Positions 26,477 through 36,951 of a DNA stretch of 64,000 bases are shown piece after piece; within the stretch, counting starts at the first letter, position 1; every line of letters begins with the position of its first letter. The notes below the pieces were generated by a model, which saw nothing but the letters and a program-made list of their open reading frames with translations, had not been told where the DNA came from and searched no databases. The stretch spans positions 1 through 64,000 of the forward strand of contig JAJUGJ010000004.1 of NCBI GenBank assembly GCA_029268225.1, written 5' to 3'. Position numbers and translations under genes: made by a program. Source of the DNA: Burkholderiales bacterium (GTDB taxonomy: Bacteria > Pseudomonadota > Gammaproteobacteria > Burkholderiales > Burkholderiaceae_C).

Positions 26477-27274
26477 TCAGTCAACAAAGGCCACGACACG
26501 TGCCGGGGCGGCACTGCATCGGGCCAGCTTGATGGGGAAGAAGCCGACCATGAAGCCGGTGAGCGGCAGCGCACCCAGATTGGTCATCTGCTGGACGATG
26601 AAGGCCTCGCGCTCGACGATGGCCTTGTGACCATCCCAGAGCACCGCCGGGTTACGCGTCTCCTGGAACTTGCGGCCCATCAGACCGAAGGGCAGATCCC
26701 AGCCCACCGCGTCGGTGCCCAGGATGGTGGCGCCCTGGCGGGTCAGGTGCAGCGTGCTGGCACGGCTCATGCCAGGCTGCTGGTAATACTGAGGATCATC
26801 GAGCGTGTAGCGCTCCTGGCCGGTGCGAATGAGCACGGCCATGCCCGGCTGGATGATGGTGCCAGTGGCCGCCATCGCGGCGTCGAGCATGTCGGTGGTG
26901 ATTTCCTGACCCAGTTGGGCCCAGGGCCGCACATCCAGCACCATGCCTGGTCGATACAACTCTTCCAGGGCAATGTCGGTGATGGTGCGGGCGGGTGCCC
27001 CGGCGATCCGAGAGGAGCTGTGCAACGGTGCATCGACGTGCGTGCCGCAATGCGAGGACATGTCCGTGAGCAACTCAGCGCCCCAGCCCTCGCCATCTGG
27101 CAGATCATCGTGCTGACAACCCAGGTAACGACAGAACTCGTCGGCACCTTTCTCAGCGGGGTGGTAATAGTCAATGGCCGGGGCCACGACCGGTGCGGCG
27201 CTCGCCAGGTGGGGTGGAAGTTTGGCCCGATTAGCCGGGTCCAAGGTTTGGGTCAGGTCGATTAGGCGGGGCAT
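26477..27274 (-). CDS. Cyclase-family (kynurenine formamidase-like) hydrolase
   Basis: From the ATG at 27274 (GGAG upstream) the protein has 265 residues and the cyclase-family signature: LIDLTQTLDP at the N-terminus, then SSHCGTHVDAPLHSSS with the HxGTHxDxP metal site. The family (Pfam cyclase, including KynB formamidase) hydrolyses amides, esters or ring bonds with a divalent metal. It is the first gene of the operon leading to the ligase, thiolase and lactonase. The operator-like element at 27347 lies about 73 bases upstream. It is possibly the ring-opening step; an alternative is an isatin-hydrolase-like function. Confidence 0.88.
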   Translation of the reverse strand: MPRLIDLTQTLDPANRAKLPPHLASAAPVVAPAIDYYHPAEKGADEFCRYLGCQHDDLPDGEGWGAELLTDMSSHCGTHVDAPLHSSSRIAGAPARTITDIALEELYRPGMVLDVRPWAQLGQEITTDMLDAAMAATGTIIQPGMAVLIRTGQERYTLDDPQYYQQPGMSRASTLHLTRQGATILGTDAVGWDLPFGLMGRKFQETRNPAVLWDGHKAIVEREAFIVQQMTNLGALPLTGFMVGFFPIKLARCSAAPARVVAFVD

Positions 27275-27346
27275 GCAAGTCTCCAGTGAAGGCCGACACC
27301 GTCGACCTGTTGGAGGCAAGTCTCACACCACGCTCATGTGGCGACT

Positions 27347-27366
27347 ATCAGAATTCCGCAGAGTTG
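27347..27366. promoter_or_regulatory. Third copy of the AraC-type operator element
   Basis: ATCAGAATTCCGCAGAGTT matches the half-sites at 20531-20549 and 20573-20590 at most positions. It lies 73 bases before the cyclase gene, in the promoter position of that operon. Confidence 0.65.
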
Positions 27367-27424
27367 GGTGCTTGCGGGTTTGTCCGAGGCTATCGTTGCC
27401 CGAGCTCACGCTGCATCGTCCATT

Positions 27425-27644
27425 TACTCCCAGCGACCACTCGATGGTGGAGGCGATGATTTCCCTGGCACGCAAACTGGGTCACGTCACCGTGGCAGAG
27501 GGTGTGGAAACCGAAGCCCAGCTGCTGGAACTACTGCGCTTGGGATGCGACTTGGGGCAGGGCTACCTCGTCGGTAAGCCGATCGCCATCGAAGCTTTTG
27601 AAAAAGCTTTTCTCCGATGGGAGCTACTGGAAAATGCTGTCTGA
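27425..27644 (+). pseudogene. C-terminal relic of an EAL-domain protein
   Basis: The last ~70 codons encode [20 protein letters not shown] and then LGCDLGQGYLVGKPI, the C-terminal end of an EAL cyclic-di-GMP phosphodiesterase (AEGVE and QGY motifs). The EAL, DDFG and earlier parts are missing, and the upstream sequence is promoter DNA of the cyclase operon. The similar end of the intact EAL protein at 35.1 kb suggests gene decay or a broken duplicate. Confidence 0.75.
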
Positions 27645-27805
27645 ATTTCAGATCGTGCCTGAAATCAACGGATCGTCGCAGCCGAGATCGTTGTGCTGGC
27701 ATAGCAGCACTCTATGTTCTTTGGGCTCAGCTGCGCGAAGCGGGCTGAGAGCTCGACATCTGTCATTGACGTGCCAAGTGTTGACGAAAAGACCTTGACC
27801 ACGCT
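27645..27805. other. Intergenic, no gene seen
   Basis: This short stretch separates the EAL relic from the convergent diguanylate cyclase gene. I see no supported feature in it. Confidence 0.4.
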
Positions 27806-29536
27806 CTATGACACCATGGAACCTTCTGACGGAGGCGGGGACGTGCTGAAGGCAGAGACCGCGCGATTTCGGCCACCTTCTTTGGCTTGGTAGAGCAAGT
27901 CATCTGCTAGCCTCACGGCGATGTCCTCGTTGGTGTGCTCCGGCGATGCAACGACTATCCCGACGCTGATGGTCACGCGGCCAGCAGGTTCGATGGGATG
28001 GCCTCCCACCAAGGCACGGAGTTTTTCGGCGACAGCAACCGCCGCCGCCAACTCGGTGCGTGGCAGCAGAACCAGAAACTCCTCGCCCCCCACACGGCCC
28101 ACAAAGTCGGACTCACGCAAGCCTGTTATCAACAGATGGGCGACATGGCGCAGGACCTCGTCGCCTGCAGCGTGTCCGTGGGTGTCGTTGATTTTCTTGA
28201 AGAAGTCGATGTCCATCATCAGCAGCGCGTAAGGCTGGCGGCTGCGTTTCATTTGCAGAAACTCCAGCTGCAGGCGCTCATTGGCCGCAAGACGGTTGGG
28301 CAAGCCCGTCAGGGCATCCTTGCGGGCCAGTGAGGCCAGCTCCCGGTTGGCCGCTTCCAAGGCTGCGGTCCGGTCCGCCACCATCGTTTCCAAATGGCGG
28401 TTGATCGACTCCAGTGCATGTTTGCGCTCTAGAAGGGTCGCCGCCATGCTCACCATCGAGTCCGACAACACGCGCAGCTCGATGCTCCGCGTGGCGGGGT
28501 TGAACGAAATGTCTTCCTCCCCTTGGGCGATCTGCCGGGCCTTTTGCGCGAGCTGGGCAATCGGGTGACTGAAGTACTTGCCCAAGCGCCAGGCAACCAC
28601 CCCGAACACCAAGGTAGACCCCAGCATCATGGCCACCACCACGGTTTGCAGCGCCATGACTTCGGACAACACCTGGGTACGCGGCTGGCGCACCACCACC
28701 TTCCAGCCCAGCCCAGCGCCTTTGCCCCCCGGGGTCTCGGCTACCGAAGCGGCCGCCGTGAGGTAGGACACCTGCTCATCCCAGTCGGCAAACCCATAGG
28801 GCTGATCCGTCGCCACACGGGGCACAGTGGGCAGGCCTGCCCCCAACGCCGCCTGGTCCGGATAAATCACCATATTGGCCTGGTTGATGATGAACACCTC
28901 AATGCCATCACGGTCCGCCCCTAACGGCTTGAGCGTCTCCACCAGCTCCTTGACCCAGCGCCAATGGACATGCGTCCCCAAAACAGCCCTGAGCTGGCCC
29001 TGGGCGTCGAAAACGGGGGCCGCAAAGTCCAAAAAGCGGATCGGCCAGTCGTGCAACTTCGCGCGCAGCAGCTTGCCCAGCAGGACGGCCTCGTGCAAAT
29101 CGCCGACATAGGCGCCCTGTGCCGCTGCCTTGAACCAGGGTCTTTCCGCCACGCTCTCGCCCACCAGCATGCCATCGGTGGCGTGCAGCACCGTGCCATC
29201 CAAAGCCACCAGGCTGATCCAGGAGTAGTGTGGGTAAGACTGGCTTACTCGCTTCAAGCTTGCATCCAACTCGGGGCTGTCCAGGGGGCCATGGGTGTAG
29301 GTGGGGGTCTGGGCCAGCAACTGCACTTCGCGCAGGCGTTCGCCCAGGTTGGCCGCCAACGCAACAGCCGTGGCCTGAGCCAAGGTGTGCAGGTGCGCTC
29401 CCCGGTCCTTGATGAGCTGGTTGGCATGTTGCTGCGTCACGTACACGGTGGTGGGGACGGACAGAAGCAGCACGACTACGATGAACGAAGCCGTAATCAG
29501 ACCGCGTAGCGTCTGAGGAAGAAGCGTCAACCGCAA
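27806..29536 (-). CDS. Membrane-bound diguanylate cyclase (dCache-HAMP-GGDEF)
   Basis: The 576-residue protein has a membrane helix near its N-terminus (ASFIVVVLLLSVPTTVYV), a periplasmic Cache-type sensing region (about 35-285) and a second helix (VVVAMMLGSTLVFGVVAWRL). A HAMP segment, a coiled linker and the GGDEF domain (about 410-560) follow. The active site reads GRVGGEEFLVLLP, a functional GGEEF variant, and the inhibitory site RESD lies five residues before it. It would make cyclic-di-GMP in response to an external small molecule. The gene is followed on the same strand by no partner; a histidine kinase gene lies 72 bases upstream. Confidence 0.92.
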   Translation of the reverse strand: MRLTLLPQTLRGLITASFIVVVLLLSVPTTVYVTQQHANQLIKDRGAHLHTLAQATAVALAANLGERLREVQLLAQTPTYTHGPLDSPELDASLKRVSQSYPHYSWISLVALDGTVLHATDGMLVGESVAERPWFKAAAQGAYVGDLHEAVLLGKLLRAKLHDWPIRFLDFAAPVFDAQGQLRAVLGTHVHWRWVKELVETLKPLGADRDGIEVFIINQANMVIYPDQAALGAGLPTVPRVATDQPYGFADWDEQVSYLTAAASVAETPGGKGAGLGWKVVVRQPRTQVLSEVMALQTVVVAMMLGSTLVFGVVAWRLGKYFSHPIAQLAQKARQIAQGEEDISFNPATRSIELRVLSDSMVSMAATLLERKHALESINRHLETMVADRTAALEAANRELASLARKDALTGLPNRLAANERLQLEFLQMKRSRQPYALLMMDIDFFKKINDTHGHAAGDEVLRHVAHLLITGLRESDFVGRVGGEEFLVLLPRTELAAAVAVAEKLRALVGGHPIEPAGRVTISVGIVVASPEHTNEDIAVRLADDLLYQAKEGGRNRAVSAFSTSPPPSEGSMVS

Positions 29537-29608
29537 GGGTGTACTCCAGGGAGAGGCGTCATGATCATTTATCTTCAGGCAAACACATCGGCCTTCGATG
29601 TGCCTGTT

Positions 29609-31474
29609 TCACACAGGCAACTTCATGGCGGGCAAGTAGACCATGAAGCAAGTCCCTTGTCCCGCGGTGCTTTCGACGCTCACCCGACCGTGATGGGCCT
29701 TCACGATGCGCGCCACGAGGTAGAGTCCGAGGCCTGCGCCAGGGGTGCCTTGCGATGCCCGACCGCGGAAGAACTTTTGGAACAGCTTGGGCTGCTCCTC
29801 TGGCGGCACGCCTTCACCGAGGTCTCTCACGCTCAATCGTAGGGAACCGGCGGTCTCTGCCTGCACGGTCAGATCAATGCGGGTGTCGGGCGGGGCGTGT
29901 CGATCGGCATTCTCCAGGAGGTTGCGCAGCACGATCCGCATCATGTCCGGATCGCATACCCACGGCTCCGGTAGCTCGTCCACCTGCAGGCGAATGCGCT
30001 CCAAAGGCCAGTCGGCGACGGCTTCCTCGATCACTTCGAAGAAGTCGGTGTTCACCAGTCTCATCGGCTGATGCGCGGTGTCCAGTCGCTCGACGGACAA
30101 ATAGTCGTTCAACAGGCGCTCCATCCTGCGCACCGCCTGTCGGATGTTGCTGGCGCGTTCTTGCACCTTGTCTTGCGGGGCATTCAGATTGGCCACCAGT
30201 TGCTGCACACTGGTACTGATGATGGCCAGCGGTGTCTTGAATTCATGGGAGACCATGCCCACAAACTCGCGCTGCTCCGTCCGCGCTTTTTGCTCGATGG
30301 CGAGCGCCTCCTGAACGTTGCGAAAACGGACGATGAGGTACACGCTCATCATGATCACATGAAGCGCGATGCCGATGAAGATTGCGTAGTCGGTCCAGAA
30401 ATGGACGGGCAGCAACCCCTCGTTGCGAGCGAAACGGATGACGGCGGCCAGCTCCACCACGCCAAAAATCAGGATGTAATAACCCGCTTGTGACGAGCCC
30501 TGACGCCAGAAATGCACGCTCAGGCCCAGCGCAAAGATGGTGTGAACCAGCAGTGCCACCTGAATCACTTGCACCGCCTGTTGGCTGCCCTGTACCAGCA
30601 TCCATCCGCCGGCGCACGCCGCCAGTGAGGTCATGCCAACCTGATACCACCGGCTTAACCTTGGCAAGGCTTGGTTCAACTGAAGCCATTCGACGCTCAT
30701 GCGGGTCAGGGTCACCAAGGCCATGCAGATCACCAAGGACACCAGCGGTACCGGCAAGGGCTGCGTGGTGAGCACAAAGGACTGCAGGTAACCTGAGGGA
30801 TTCAGCCCCGCCAAGCCCAGGGTCAAGGTGTAGGCCAGGTACCAGACCCCGGCCGTGCGGAGCCCAAAGAGCAGCTGCATGGCCAGGGCTAGCACATACA
30901 CCCCAAAGAAAGCGCCAAAGAACAGAGACTCCCTTTTCTCTGCCTGCTGAAAAGCACCGACGCTGCTCAACCTGATCTCATTGGACAAGGTGTGCTCACT
31001 CCTCAAGCGCAGGTACAACTGGTGTTCGCCAGGCGTCAAACGGATTTGAAAAGCAGGTGTCCTGCTGTTCATGGGCCACTGCACATGCGGAATCTGCCGT
31101 CCGGCACGTTGAACATGTTCGGTCGTCAGATCCGTGGGCGCATGCAAAACCGCTTCGTCAATCTGCGTGCCATCGATGACGAGCACCCAATCCGTAGCCG
31201 CGGTCTGAGGTTGTTTCACTGTCAACCTGACCCAGATGGCCGAGGATGTGAAGCCGACATGCAAATGCCCTGGCAATCGCTGCCACGCGCGTGACTGCTG
31301 GACGTCATTGAGTGACTGGCTGCCCCGAGGGTCCTCCAGCCACTCCAAGCGGCCGTTCAATGGCAGCGTGCTGAGTGTGCCATCGAGCAGCAGCGGGGTA
31401 GCCTCCTGCGACCGCGCCACAGAAGGGACCAAGATCCAGATCAGCGCAAAGGTCCAGAGTAGTCGTATCCACAT
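29609..31474 (-). CDS. 7TMR-DISM sensor histidine kinase
   Basis: The 621-residue kinase has a signal peptide (to about residue 22) and a 7TMR-DISM extracellular beta domain (about 30-180; LEWLEDPRGSQSL, HVGFTSSAIWVRL). A block of seven membrane helices (about 185-385), the dimerisation helix with H410 (MVSHEFKTPLAIIS) and an ATPase domain (NLLENADRHAP, GAGLGLYLV) follow. DISM domains sense small, often carbohydrate-like, ligands. It is divergent from an OmpR-type regulator (110-base gap), its likely partner. The kinase is complete with no missing catalytic residue. Confidence 0.92.
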   Translation of the reverse strand: MWIRLLWTFALIWILVPSVARSQEATPLLLDGTLSTLPLNGRLEWLEDPRGSQSLNDVQQSRAWQRLPGHLHVGFTSSAIWVRLTVKQPQTAATDWVLVIDGTQIDEAVLHAPTDLTTEHVQRAGRQIPHVQWPMNSRTPAFQIRLTPGEHQLYLRLRSEHTLSNEIRLSSVGAFQQAEKRESLFFGAFFGVYVLALAMQLLFGLRTAGVWYLAYTLTLGLAGLNPSGYLQSFVLTTQPLPVPLVSLVICMALVTLTRMSVEWLQLNQALPRLSRWYQVGMTSLAACAGGWMLVQGSQQAVQVIQVALLVHTIFALGLSVHFWRQGSSQAGYYILIFGVVELAAVIRFARNEGLLPVHFWTDYAIFIGIALHVIMMSVYLIVRFRNVQEALAIEQKARTEQREFVGMVSHEFKTPLAIISTSVQQLVANLNAPQDKVQERASNIRQAVRRMERLLNDYLSVERLDTAHQPMRLVNTDFFEVIEEAVADWPLERIRLQVDELPEPWVCDPDMMRIVLRNLLENADRHAPPDTRIDLTVQAETAGSLRLSVRDLGEGVPPEEQPKLFQKFFRGRASQGTPGAGLGLYLVARIVKAHHGRVSVESTAGQGTCFMVYLPAMKLPV

Positions 31475-31584
31475 ATAGCGAAACTATCATGCTTCCGGCG
31501 ATCCCCTTCGATGCTCGCGACGAACGCTCAGATTCGCTCAGGAAGACAGGCTGAATCCGCCCCGCGCTCTTTTAGACTGACGGC

Positions 31585-32262
31585 ATGACATCGGTAATCC
31601 TGCTCGAAGATGAGCCCGTCTTGCGCAAAGAGTTGGCCGACTACCTGCGGGCCCAGGGGCACGCGGTGACGGCTGTGGCCACTCTCGCTGAGTTCATGAG
31701 GGTGTTCGAGCCAAACAAGCATCTGGTCGCAGTCCTCGATCTGGGTTTGCCGGACGGTGATGGCTTGGACCTGGTCCTGCGCATGCGTCGGGGTGGCTTG
31801 CGTCTGGGGATCGTCATCCTCACGGCCCGTGATGGGGCGGAAGCCAAGATTCAGGGACTGTTAGGTGGAGCGGATTACTTCATCTCCAAAACAGCGGACC
31901 TGCAAGAGCTGGCGGCCACCATCACCGTCATTGAACGTCGGCTAACGGCTGCAACGCCTCCCCAGTGGAGGTTGCAATCGTCTCCCCGTCAACTGGTGTC
32001 CCCAGCGGGGATGCCGGTCCCACTGTCGGCGCAGGATTTCCTGGTGCTCAAGGCGCTGGCCTTGGGCGGTGAATGCGTGACTCGGCAGACCATCGTGGCG
32101 GCACTGGGCGGCGATTATTTTGAGTACGACCAACGACGGCTTGACACGCAGATGAGGCGCCTGCGTCGCAAGGTGCTGGAGCTGACCGGTGAAGATCTGC
32201 CTGTGAGCACCTTGCGTGCTGTGGGCTACTGTTTCCACGCCCCCATCGACGTGTGCAGCTGA
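31585..32262 (+). CDS. OmpR-family response regulator
   Basis: The 225-residue regulator has a receiver domain with E8/D9, phospho-acceptor D52 (VAVLDLGLPDGDG), T in ILTARD and the switch Lys in YFISKTADL; the usual Pro after the Lys is replaced by Thr. It also has a winged-helix domain (LSAQDFLVLKALALGGE, DTQMRRLRRKV, ending LRAVGYCFHAP). It is divergently transcribed from the DISM histidine kinase gene and probably receives phosphate from it. Targets are unknown; the neighbouring cyclic-di-GMP and chemotaxis genes are possible ones. Confidence 0.88.
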   Translation: MTSVILLEDEPVLRKELADYLRAQGHAVTAVATLAEFMRVFEPNKHLVAVLDLGLPDGDGLDLVLRMRRGGLRLGIVILTARDGAEAKIQGLLGGADYFISKTADLQELAATITVIERRLTAATPPQWRLQSSPRQLVSPAGMPVPLSAQDFLVLKALALGGECVTRQTIVAALGGDYFEYDQRRLDTQMRRLRRKVLELTGEDLPVSTLRAVGYCFHAPIDVCS

Positions 32263-32368
32263 CACACACTGTCGCCACTTGCTTTTTGCTCAGAATCGCT
32301 CATACACCTGAGTCACGCAGCCCCCTATCGTTGCCCCATTGAGTTGACCATCAACACACAGGGGCAGG

Positions 32369-35260
32369 ATGTTGGACACAGCCAGTTGGAGCAGTCGGCG
32401 CAGCGCGCAGTGGAGTTGTGGCGCCGCCTTGGTGGCCTTGATCGTGGGCTTGTCGCTGCCCCGATTTGCCCTGTTTGAGCACGATCACGGCGACATGCTG
32501 GCCCTGCACCTGGGGCTCGAACTATTCTCGGCCATCGTGGCCACCTTGGTGGTCGTGATCTCGTGGCACACCTTCCGGCGAGACGACCAGGTGCTGGCGC
32601 GCTCCCTGATCTTCACGTTCACCGTGGTGGCAGGCATGGACTTGATTCATGCGCTGAGCTACGCCGGGATGCCAGACCTGCTCACGCCCAGCAGCACCGC
32701 CAAAGCGATCTTCTTCTGGTTCATGGGGCGCGGTGTCGAACTGCTGGGTGTCTGGATGGTACTGACGAAATGGAAGCTGCCCGGCTGTCGCTGGCATTGG
32801 CAGGTTGCAGGCCTGTTGGCTATCGTCGCACTGCTGCACATAGGTAGTTGGCACCTCGACATGCTGCCCGACCTCTTTGTGCCGGGTCAGGGTGTGACGA
32901 CCTTCAAAGCGGCCATCGGCGGCCTAATTACGCTGGGCAACTGGGCTGCTGCGGTGCACTTCTGGCATTCGGCCAGCATGAGCGGCAAACCGCAGCGCGA
33001 TCATTACTTTGCCGCATCGTGTTTCCTTGTGGGCACCGGTGAGGTGTGCTTTTCCACCTACGTGGCGGCCAATGACTTCCTGGTGATCTTTGGGCACCTG
33101 TTCAAGGTAGGTGCCTACGTCTTCATCTATCTGGGCATTTTCCGTGATGGCATGCGCGAGCCCTATCGCTTGCTGGAGCGTTCCGAGCGTTCGCTGCTCG
33201 ACAAGCAAGTGGAGTTGGACGCGATCCTCAGCCACATCCATGCCGGTGTGGCCCGCCTGGATGCCGACGGACGCTATCTCTATGTCAACGACTACCTGGC
33301 GCGTTTCCATGCGCTGCCCGCTGGAGAGATGCGCGGCAGGCCCTTCGAAGACTTTGTGAGCAAGTCTCACAAGGCGGCGGTGTGCTACCACTGGGCTAAG
33401 GCGATGTCTGGCTACCCTTCGTCGTATGACGGTCTGCGCATGGGACCAGACGGACAAGAGGTGTACATCTCCGCCTGGATCACCCCAGAGCGCAATGCGC
33501 AGGGCGACGTCATCGGGGCCGTGCTTGTGGTCATCGACATCACTGAACAGTGGCGCATGCAGCAGCGCTTGTCGGAGTCTGTGGCACAGGTCAGTGACCT
33601 GAAAACCGCGCTGGACGCACATGCCATCGTGGCGGTTACTGATGCCCAGGGGGTCATCCTCAGCGTCAATGACAAGTTTTGCGACATATCCCAGTACAGC
33701 CGCGAAGAGTTGCTTGGCCGCACCCACAGCGTGATCAATTCAAAGCACCATCCCAAGTCATTCTTCGACAAGCTGTGGCGAACGATTGCGGGCGGTGAAG
33801 TATGGAGTGGCGAGATCTGCAATCGCGCCAAGGATGGGCAGCTTTACTGGGTGAATACCACCATCGTCCCCTTTTGCGACCCCTCAGGCAAGCCCGTGCG
33901 CTATGTCGCCATCCGTGCTGACATCACTGCACGTAAGCGCATCGAACAGCAGGTTCGGGAAATGGCCTACCACGATGCGCTCACGGGCCTGCCAAACCGG
34001 CGTCTGTTGATGGAACGCCTGGGGGCGTGTCTGGCTCAGTCTGCCAAGACCGGTCGCTACGGTGCCTTGCTGTTACTGGATCTGGACCACTTCAAGAATG
34101 TGAACGACACGTTGGGACATGACCAAGGCGATCGACTGTTGCAAGAAGTGGCGGATCGCTTGGTCCGATGCCAGAGACAGCGTGACATGGTCACCCGCCT
34201 GGGCGGTGATGAATTTGTAGTGCTGCTGATGGATGTCGGCCAAAGTGAAGCCGAGGCGTCGCTGAACACCGGACGTATCTGCGAAGAACTCATTGAGCAA
34301 CTGAGCCAGCCTTTCCAACTCAGCCATGCTTCGGTGAACACCTCGCCGAGCATCGGGGCCGTGCTGTTTCTGGGCGAACAGGTCGAGGCGGCCGAACTGA
34401 TGAAGCGTGCCGACATTTCCATGTACGAAGCCAAGGGCGATGGCCGTAAACGAGTGCGCTTCTTTGACCCCTCGGTCCAGTTGGCTTTCCAGGCTCAACT
34501 GGCCATCGAGGGTGATCTCCGCGAGGCCCTGGCGCTGCGACAGTTCGAGATCTTCTTGCAGCCCATCGTGGACCCCTCTGGCAAGACCGTGGCGCAAGAG
34601 GCGCTGCTGCGCTGGCGGCACCCAGAGCGAGGACTGGTCCCGCCCAATGACTTCATCTCGATTCTGGAGCGAACCGGTCTGATCCTCTCCGTCGGGCTGT
34701 GGGTCATCGAGCAAGCGTGTGACATGTTGAGCAAATGGCGAACCGATCCGGTTCGCGTGGACTGGAAGCTGGCGGTGAACGTCAGTCCTAAGCAATTGCA
34801 GCAGCCTGGCTTCGTTGCGCAGGTCAGCGCCGTCCTGAATCGCTACCGCGTGAGCGACTGCAAGCTCAAACTCGAAATCACGGAAAGCTCTCTACAAGAC
34901 AACCTGCAAGAGAGCATCGAAAAGATGAGAGTGTTGCGTCAGCAGGGCGTCTGTTTCGCGATCGATGACTTCGGAACCGGCTACTCATCCCTGTCCTCGC
35001 TGCGGAACCTGCCGATCCAGATTCTCAAGATCGACCGTTCGTTCGTGCGTCACATAGACCACGACGAAAAAGACGCGGCGATCGCACGTTCCATCCTGAG
35101 TCTGGCCACCAGCATGGATCTGGAGGTCGTCGCGGAGGGCGTGGAAACCGAGTCTCAGTACATGACCCTCAAGGCACTGGGGTGCCACCTGTTCCAGGGC
35201 TATCTGTTCGGAAGGCCCCAGCCAGCCGACGCAATTCGGGAGGACGACATTGCGGCATAA
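32369..35260 (+). CDS. MASE3-PAS-PAS-GGDEF-EAL cyclic-di-GMP enzyme
   Basis: The 963-residue protein has a MASE3 membrane sensor (about 15-265, seven helices, including [16 protein letters not shown]), two PAS domains (about 285-400 and 410-520), a GGDEF domain (about 530-695) and an EAL domain (about 705-955). The cyclase site is intact ([12 protein letters not shown]) with an RxxD inhibitory site (RQRD). The phosphodiesterase residues are also all visible: [40 protein letters not shown] and QGY. It could make and degrade cyclic-di-GMP. Its last 11 bases overlap the start of the next chemoreceptor gene. Confidence 0.92.
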   Translation: MLDTASWSSRRSAQWSCGAALVALIVGLSLPRFALFEHDHGDMLALHLGLELFSAIVATLVVVISWHTFRRDDQVLARSLIFTFTVVAGMDLIHALSYAGMPDLLTPSSTAKAIFFWFMGRGVELLGVWMVLTKWKLPGCRWHWQVAGLLAIVALLHIGSWHLDMLPDLFVPGQGVTTFKAAIGGLITLGNWAAAVHFWHSASMSGKPQRDHYFAASCFLVGTGEVCFSTYVAANDFLVIFGHLFKVGAYVFIYLGIFRDGMREPYRLLERSERSLLDKQVELDAILSHIHAGVARLDADGRYLYVNDYLARFHALPAGEMRGRPFEDFVSKSHKAAVCYHWAKAMSGYPSSYDGLRMGPDGQEVYISAWITPERNAQGDVIGAVLVVIDITEQWRMQQRLSESVAQVSDLKTALDAHAIVAVTDAQGVILSVNDKFCDISQYSREELLGRTHSVINSKHHPKSFFDKLWRTIAGGEVWSGEICNRAKDGQLYWVNTTIVPFCDPSGKPVRYVAIRADITARKRIEQQVREMAYHDALTGLPNRRLLMERLGACLAQSAKTGRYGALLLLDLDHFKNVNDTLGHDQGDRLLQEVADRLVRCQRQRDMVTRLGGDEFVVLLMDVGQSEAEASLNTGRICEELIEQLSQPFQLSHASVNTSPSIGAVLFLGEQVEAAELMKRADISMYEAKGDGRKRVRFFDPSVQLAFQAQLAIEGDLREALALRQFEIFLQPIVDPSGKTVAQEALLRWRHPERGLVPPNDFISILERTGLILSVGLWVIEQACDMLSKWRTDPVRVDWKLAVNVSPKQLQQPGFVAQVSAVLNRYRVSDCKLKLEITESSLQDNLQESIEKMRVLRQQGVCFAIDDFGTGYSSLSSLRNLPIQILKIDRSFVRHIDHDEKDAAIARSILSLATSMDLEVVAEGVETESQYMTLKALGCHLFQGYLFGRPQPADAIREDDIAA

Positions 35261-36893
35261 CCTACCAGTGACAAATCAAGAGTTCCCGTTTCCGACGGGA
35301 CAGACCTTGGTTTCCACCACCGACACCAAAGGGCGCATTCTGTATTGCAATCCGGCCTTCATTCAGGTGAGCGGCTACAGCAAGCAGGAGCTACTGGGGC
35401 AACCCCACAACCTGATTCGGCACCCCGACATGCCGGAGGAGGCCTTTCGGGACATGTGGGACACGATCCGCTCAGGCTGCCCCTGGTCTGCGCCGGTTAA
35501 GAACCGCCGAAAGGATGGGAGCTTCTACTGGGTGATGGCCAACGTCACGCCCTTGCTCAATGAAAGCGGGCAATGCGAGGGCTACATGTCGGTGCGGACC
35601 GAACCCCAGCGAGCCCAGGTTCAGGAAGCGGAAGCCTTGTATGCCAGGATGAGGCGGGAGCGGGATGAAGGGCAACAGGTACTGGCCCTCAAGGCCGGAC
35701 GCCTGATTCACATCAGCGCATGGGGGCGCTTGCGCGAGCGCTTGCGTTTCGGTCTGCCATCCAAGCTTCTGGCTACCTTGCTGTTTGTGGCTGTTCTGCC
35801 ATCGCTGCTGGCTGAATGGATTCAGACCGAAGCACCCTGGGCCGGGTTCGCTCAGAGCGTGCTCATGCTGGCGGCAGTCGCTGTTGTATGGCGGTATTTG
35901 GTGGGGCAGCTGGTTCACCCACTGGCTCAACTGATCGTCGCGGCCAATCGCATGGCCTCGGGCAATCTGACCCAGGCTGTCGTGCACAACCGGGATGATC
36001 AACTCGGCGAACTCCAGAAGGCCTTGAGTCAGCTGTCGGTCAACCTGCTGTCGGTGGTGCGTGATGCCCGCGAGCAGAGCTGGGCCATGCAGGATGCCAC
36101 CCAGGAAATCAGCCAGGGCAACGAGGACCTATCTCAGCGCACCGAAGCACAGGCCAGCAACCTGGAGCAGACCGCTGCCGCGATGGAAGAGATGACCGGT
36201 GCCGTGCGAGACACCGCTGCCTCGGCGCAGAGCGCCAGCGCTTTGTCGGTACAAGCCCGTGAGTTGGTGGAAAAGGGTCGTGATGCGGTCAACGCAGTTG
36301 GCGAGACCATGCAGTCCATCCAGGCAGCCTCTGGGCGCATCGGCGACATCACGCAGGTGATTGAAAGCATTGCATTCCAGACCAATATCCTGGCGCTCAA
36401 TGCCGCAGTAGAAGCGGCCCGTGCCGGTGAGCAGGGACGAGGCTTTGCCGTCGTGGCAGGCGAAGTGCGCACCCTGGCTCAACGGACGTCCACTGCAGCC
36501 AAGGAGATCAAGCAGCTGATCGAGGATTCGGTGGCCAAGGTGCAGGAAGGCCGACTCAAGACTGATGCTGCCCGCCACACCATGGGGGAGACCGTGGATG
36601 GCGTGAGCAAGGTCACCGACATCGTGGGCGAGATCAGCCATGCCGCCAACGAGCAGCTGACCGGCATTGCGCAGATCAACGCAGCGGTGGCGCACCTGGA
36701 CAGCATCACCCAGCAAAACGCGGCCTTGGTGGAGGAGATGACGGCGTCGGCCTATGCGCTCAATAGCATCGCTCAGGCCGTGAGCGAAACCGTCCAGGTC
36801 TTCCGCATAGATCGGCAGCACCGTCCGGCAATCGACGCCTCGTCTTTGCGACAGGGGCAACGTCAGGCTGCATATGTCGAGGTCACAGCGTGA
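35250..36893 (+). CDS. PAS-containing (Aer-like) methyl-accepting chemotaxis protein
   Basis: The 547-residue receptor starts with TTG, supported by GGGAGGA about 6 bases upstream and by the Aer-like opening [15 protein letters not shown]. It has an N-terminal PAS domain (about 10-115; [39 protein letters not shown]), two membrane helices with no periplasmic sensing domain, a HAMP region and a long cytoplasmic signalling domain with the conserved hairpin ([20 protein letters not shown]). Aer-type receptors sense redox or oxygen through the PAS domain. It overlaps the MASE3-EAL gene by 11 bases, so the two are probably translated together. Confidence 0.9.
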   Translation: MRHNLPVTNQEFPFPTGQTLVSTTDTKGRILYCNPAFIQVSGYSKQELLGQPHNLIRHPDMPEEAFRDMWDTIRSGCPWSAPVKNRRKDGSFYWVMANVTPLLNESGQCEGYMSVRTEPQRAQVQEAEALYARMRRERDEGQQVLALKAGRLIHISAWGRLRERLRFGLPSKLLATLLFVAVLPSLLAEWIQTEAPWAGFAQSVLMLAAVAVVWRYLVGQLVHPLAQLIVAANRMASGNLTQAVVHNRDDQLGELQKALSQLSVNLLSVVRDAREQSWAMQDATQEISQGNEDLSQRTEAQASNLEQTAAAMEEMTGAVRDTAASAQSASALSVQARELVEKGRDAVNAVGETMQSIQAASGRIGDITQVIESIAFQTNILALNAAVEAARAGEQGRGFAVVAGEVRTLAQRTSTAAKEIKQLIEDSVAKVQEGRLKTDAARHTMGETVDGVSKVTDIVGEISHAANEQLTGIAQINAAVAHLDSITQQNAALVEEMTASAYALNSIAQAVSETVQVFRIDRQHRPAIDASSLRQGQRQAAYVEVTA

Positions 36894-36951
36894 TCGCAGG
36901 TCTGGAGAGGCAGTTCGGGGACTCATCCTCACAAAAAATCTTGGAGAACAC

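Noticed and set aside
25808..27265. A 485-codon plus-strand frame opposite the ligase and cyclase genes
   Set aside because: It lies antisense to two clear enzyme genes and has no protein-family features.
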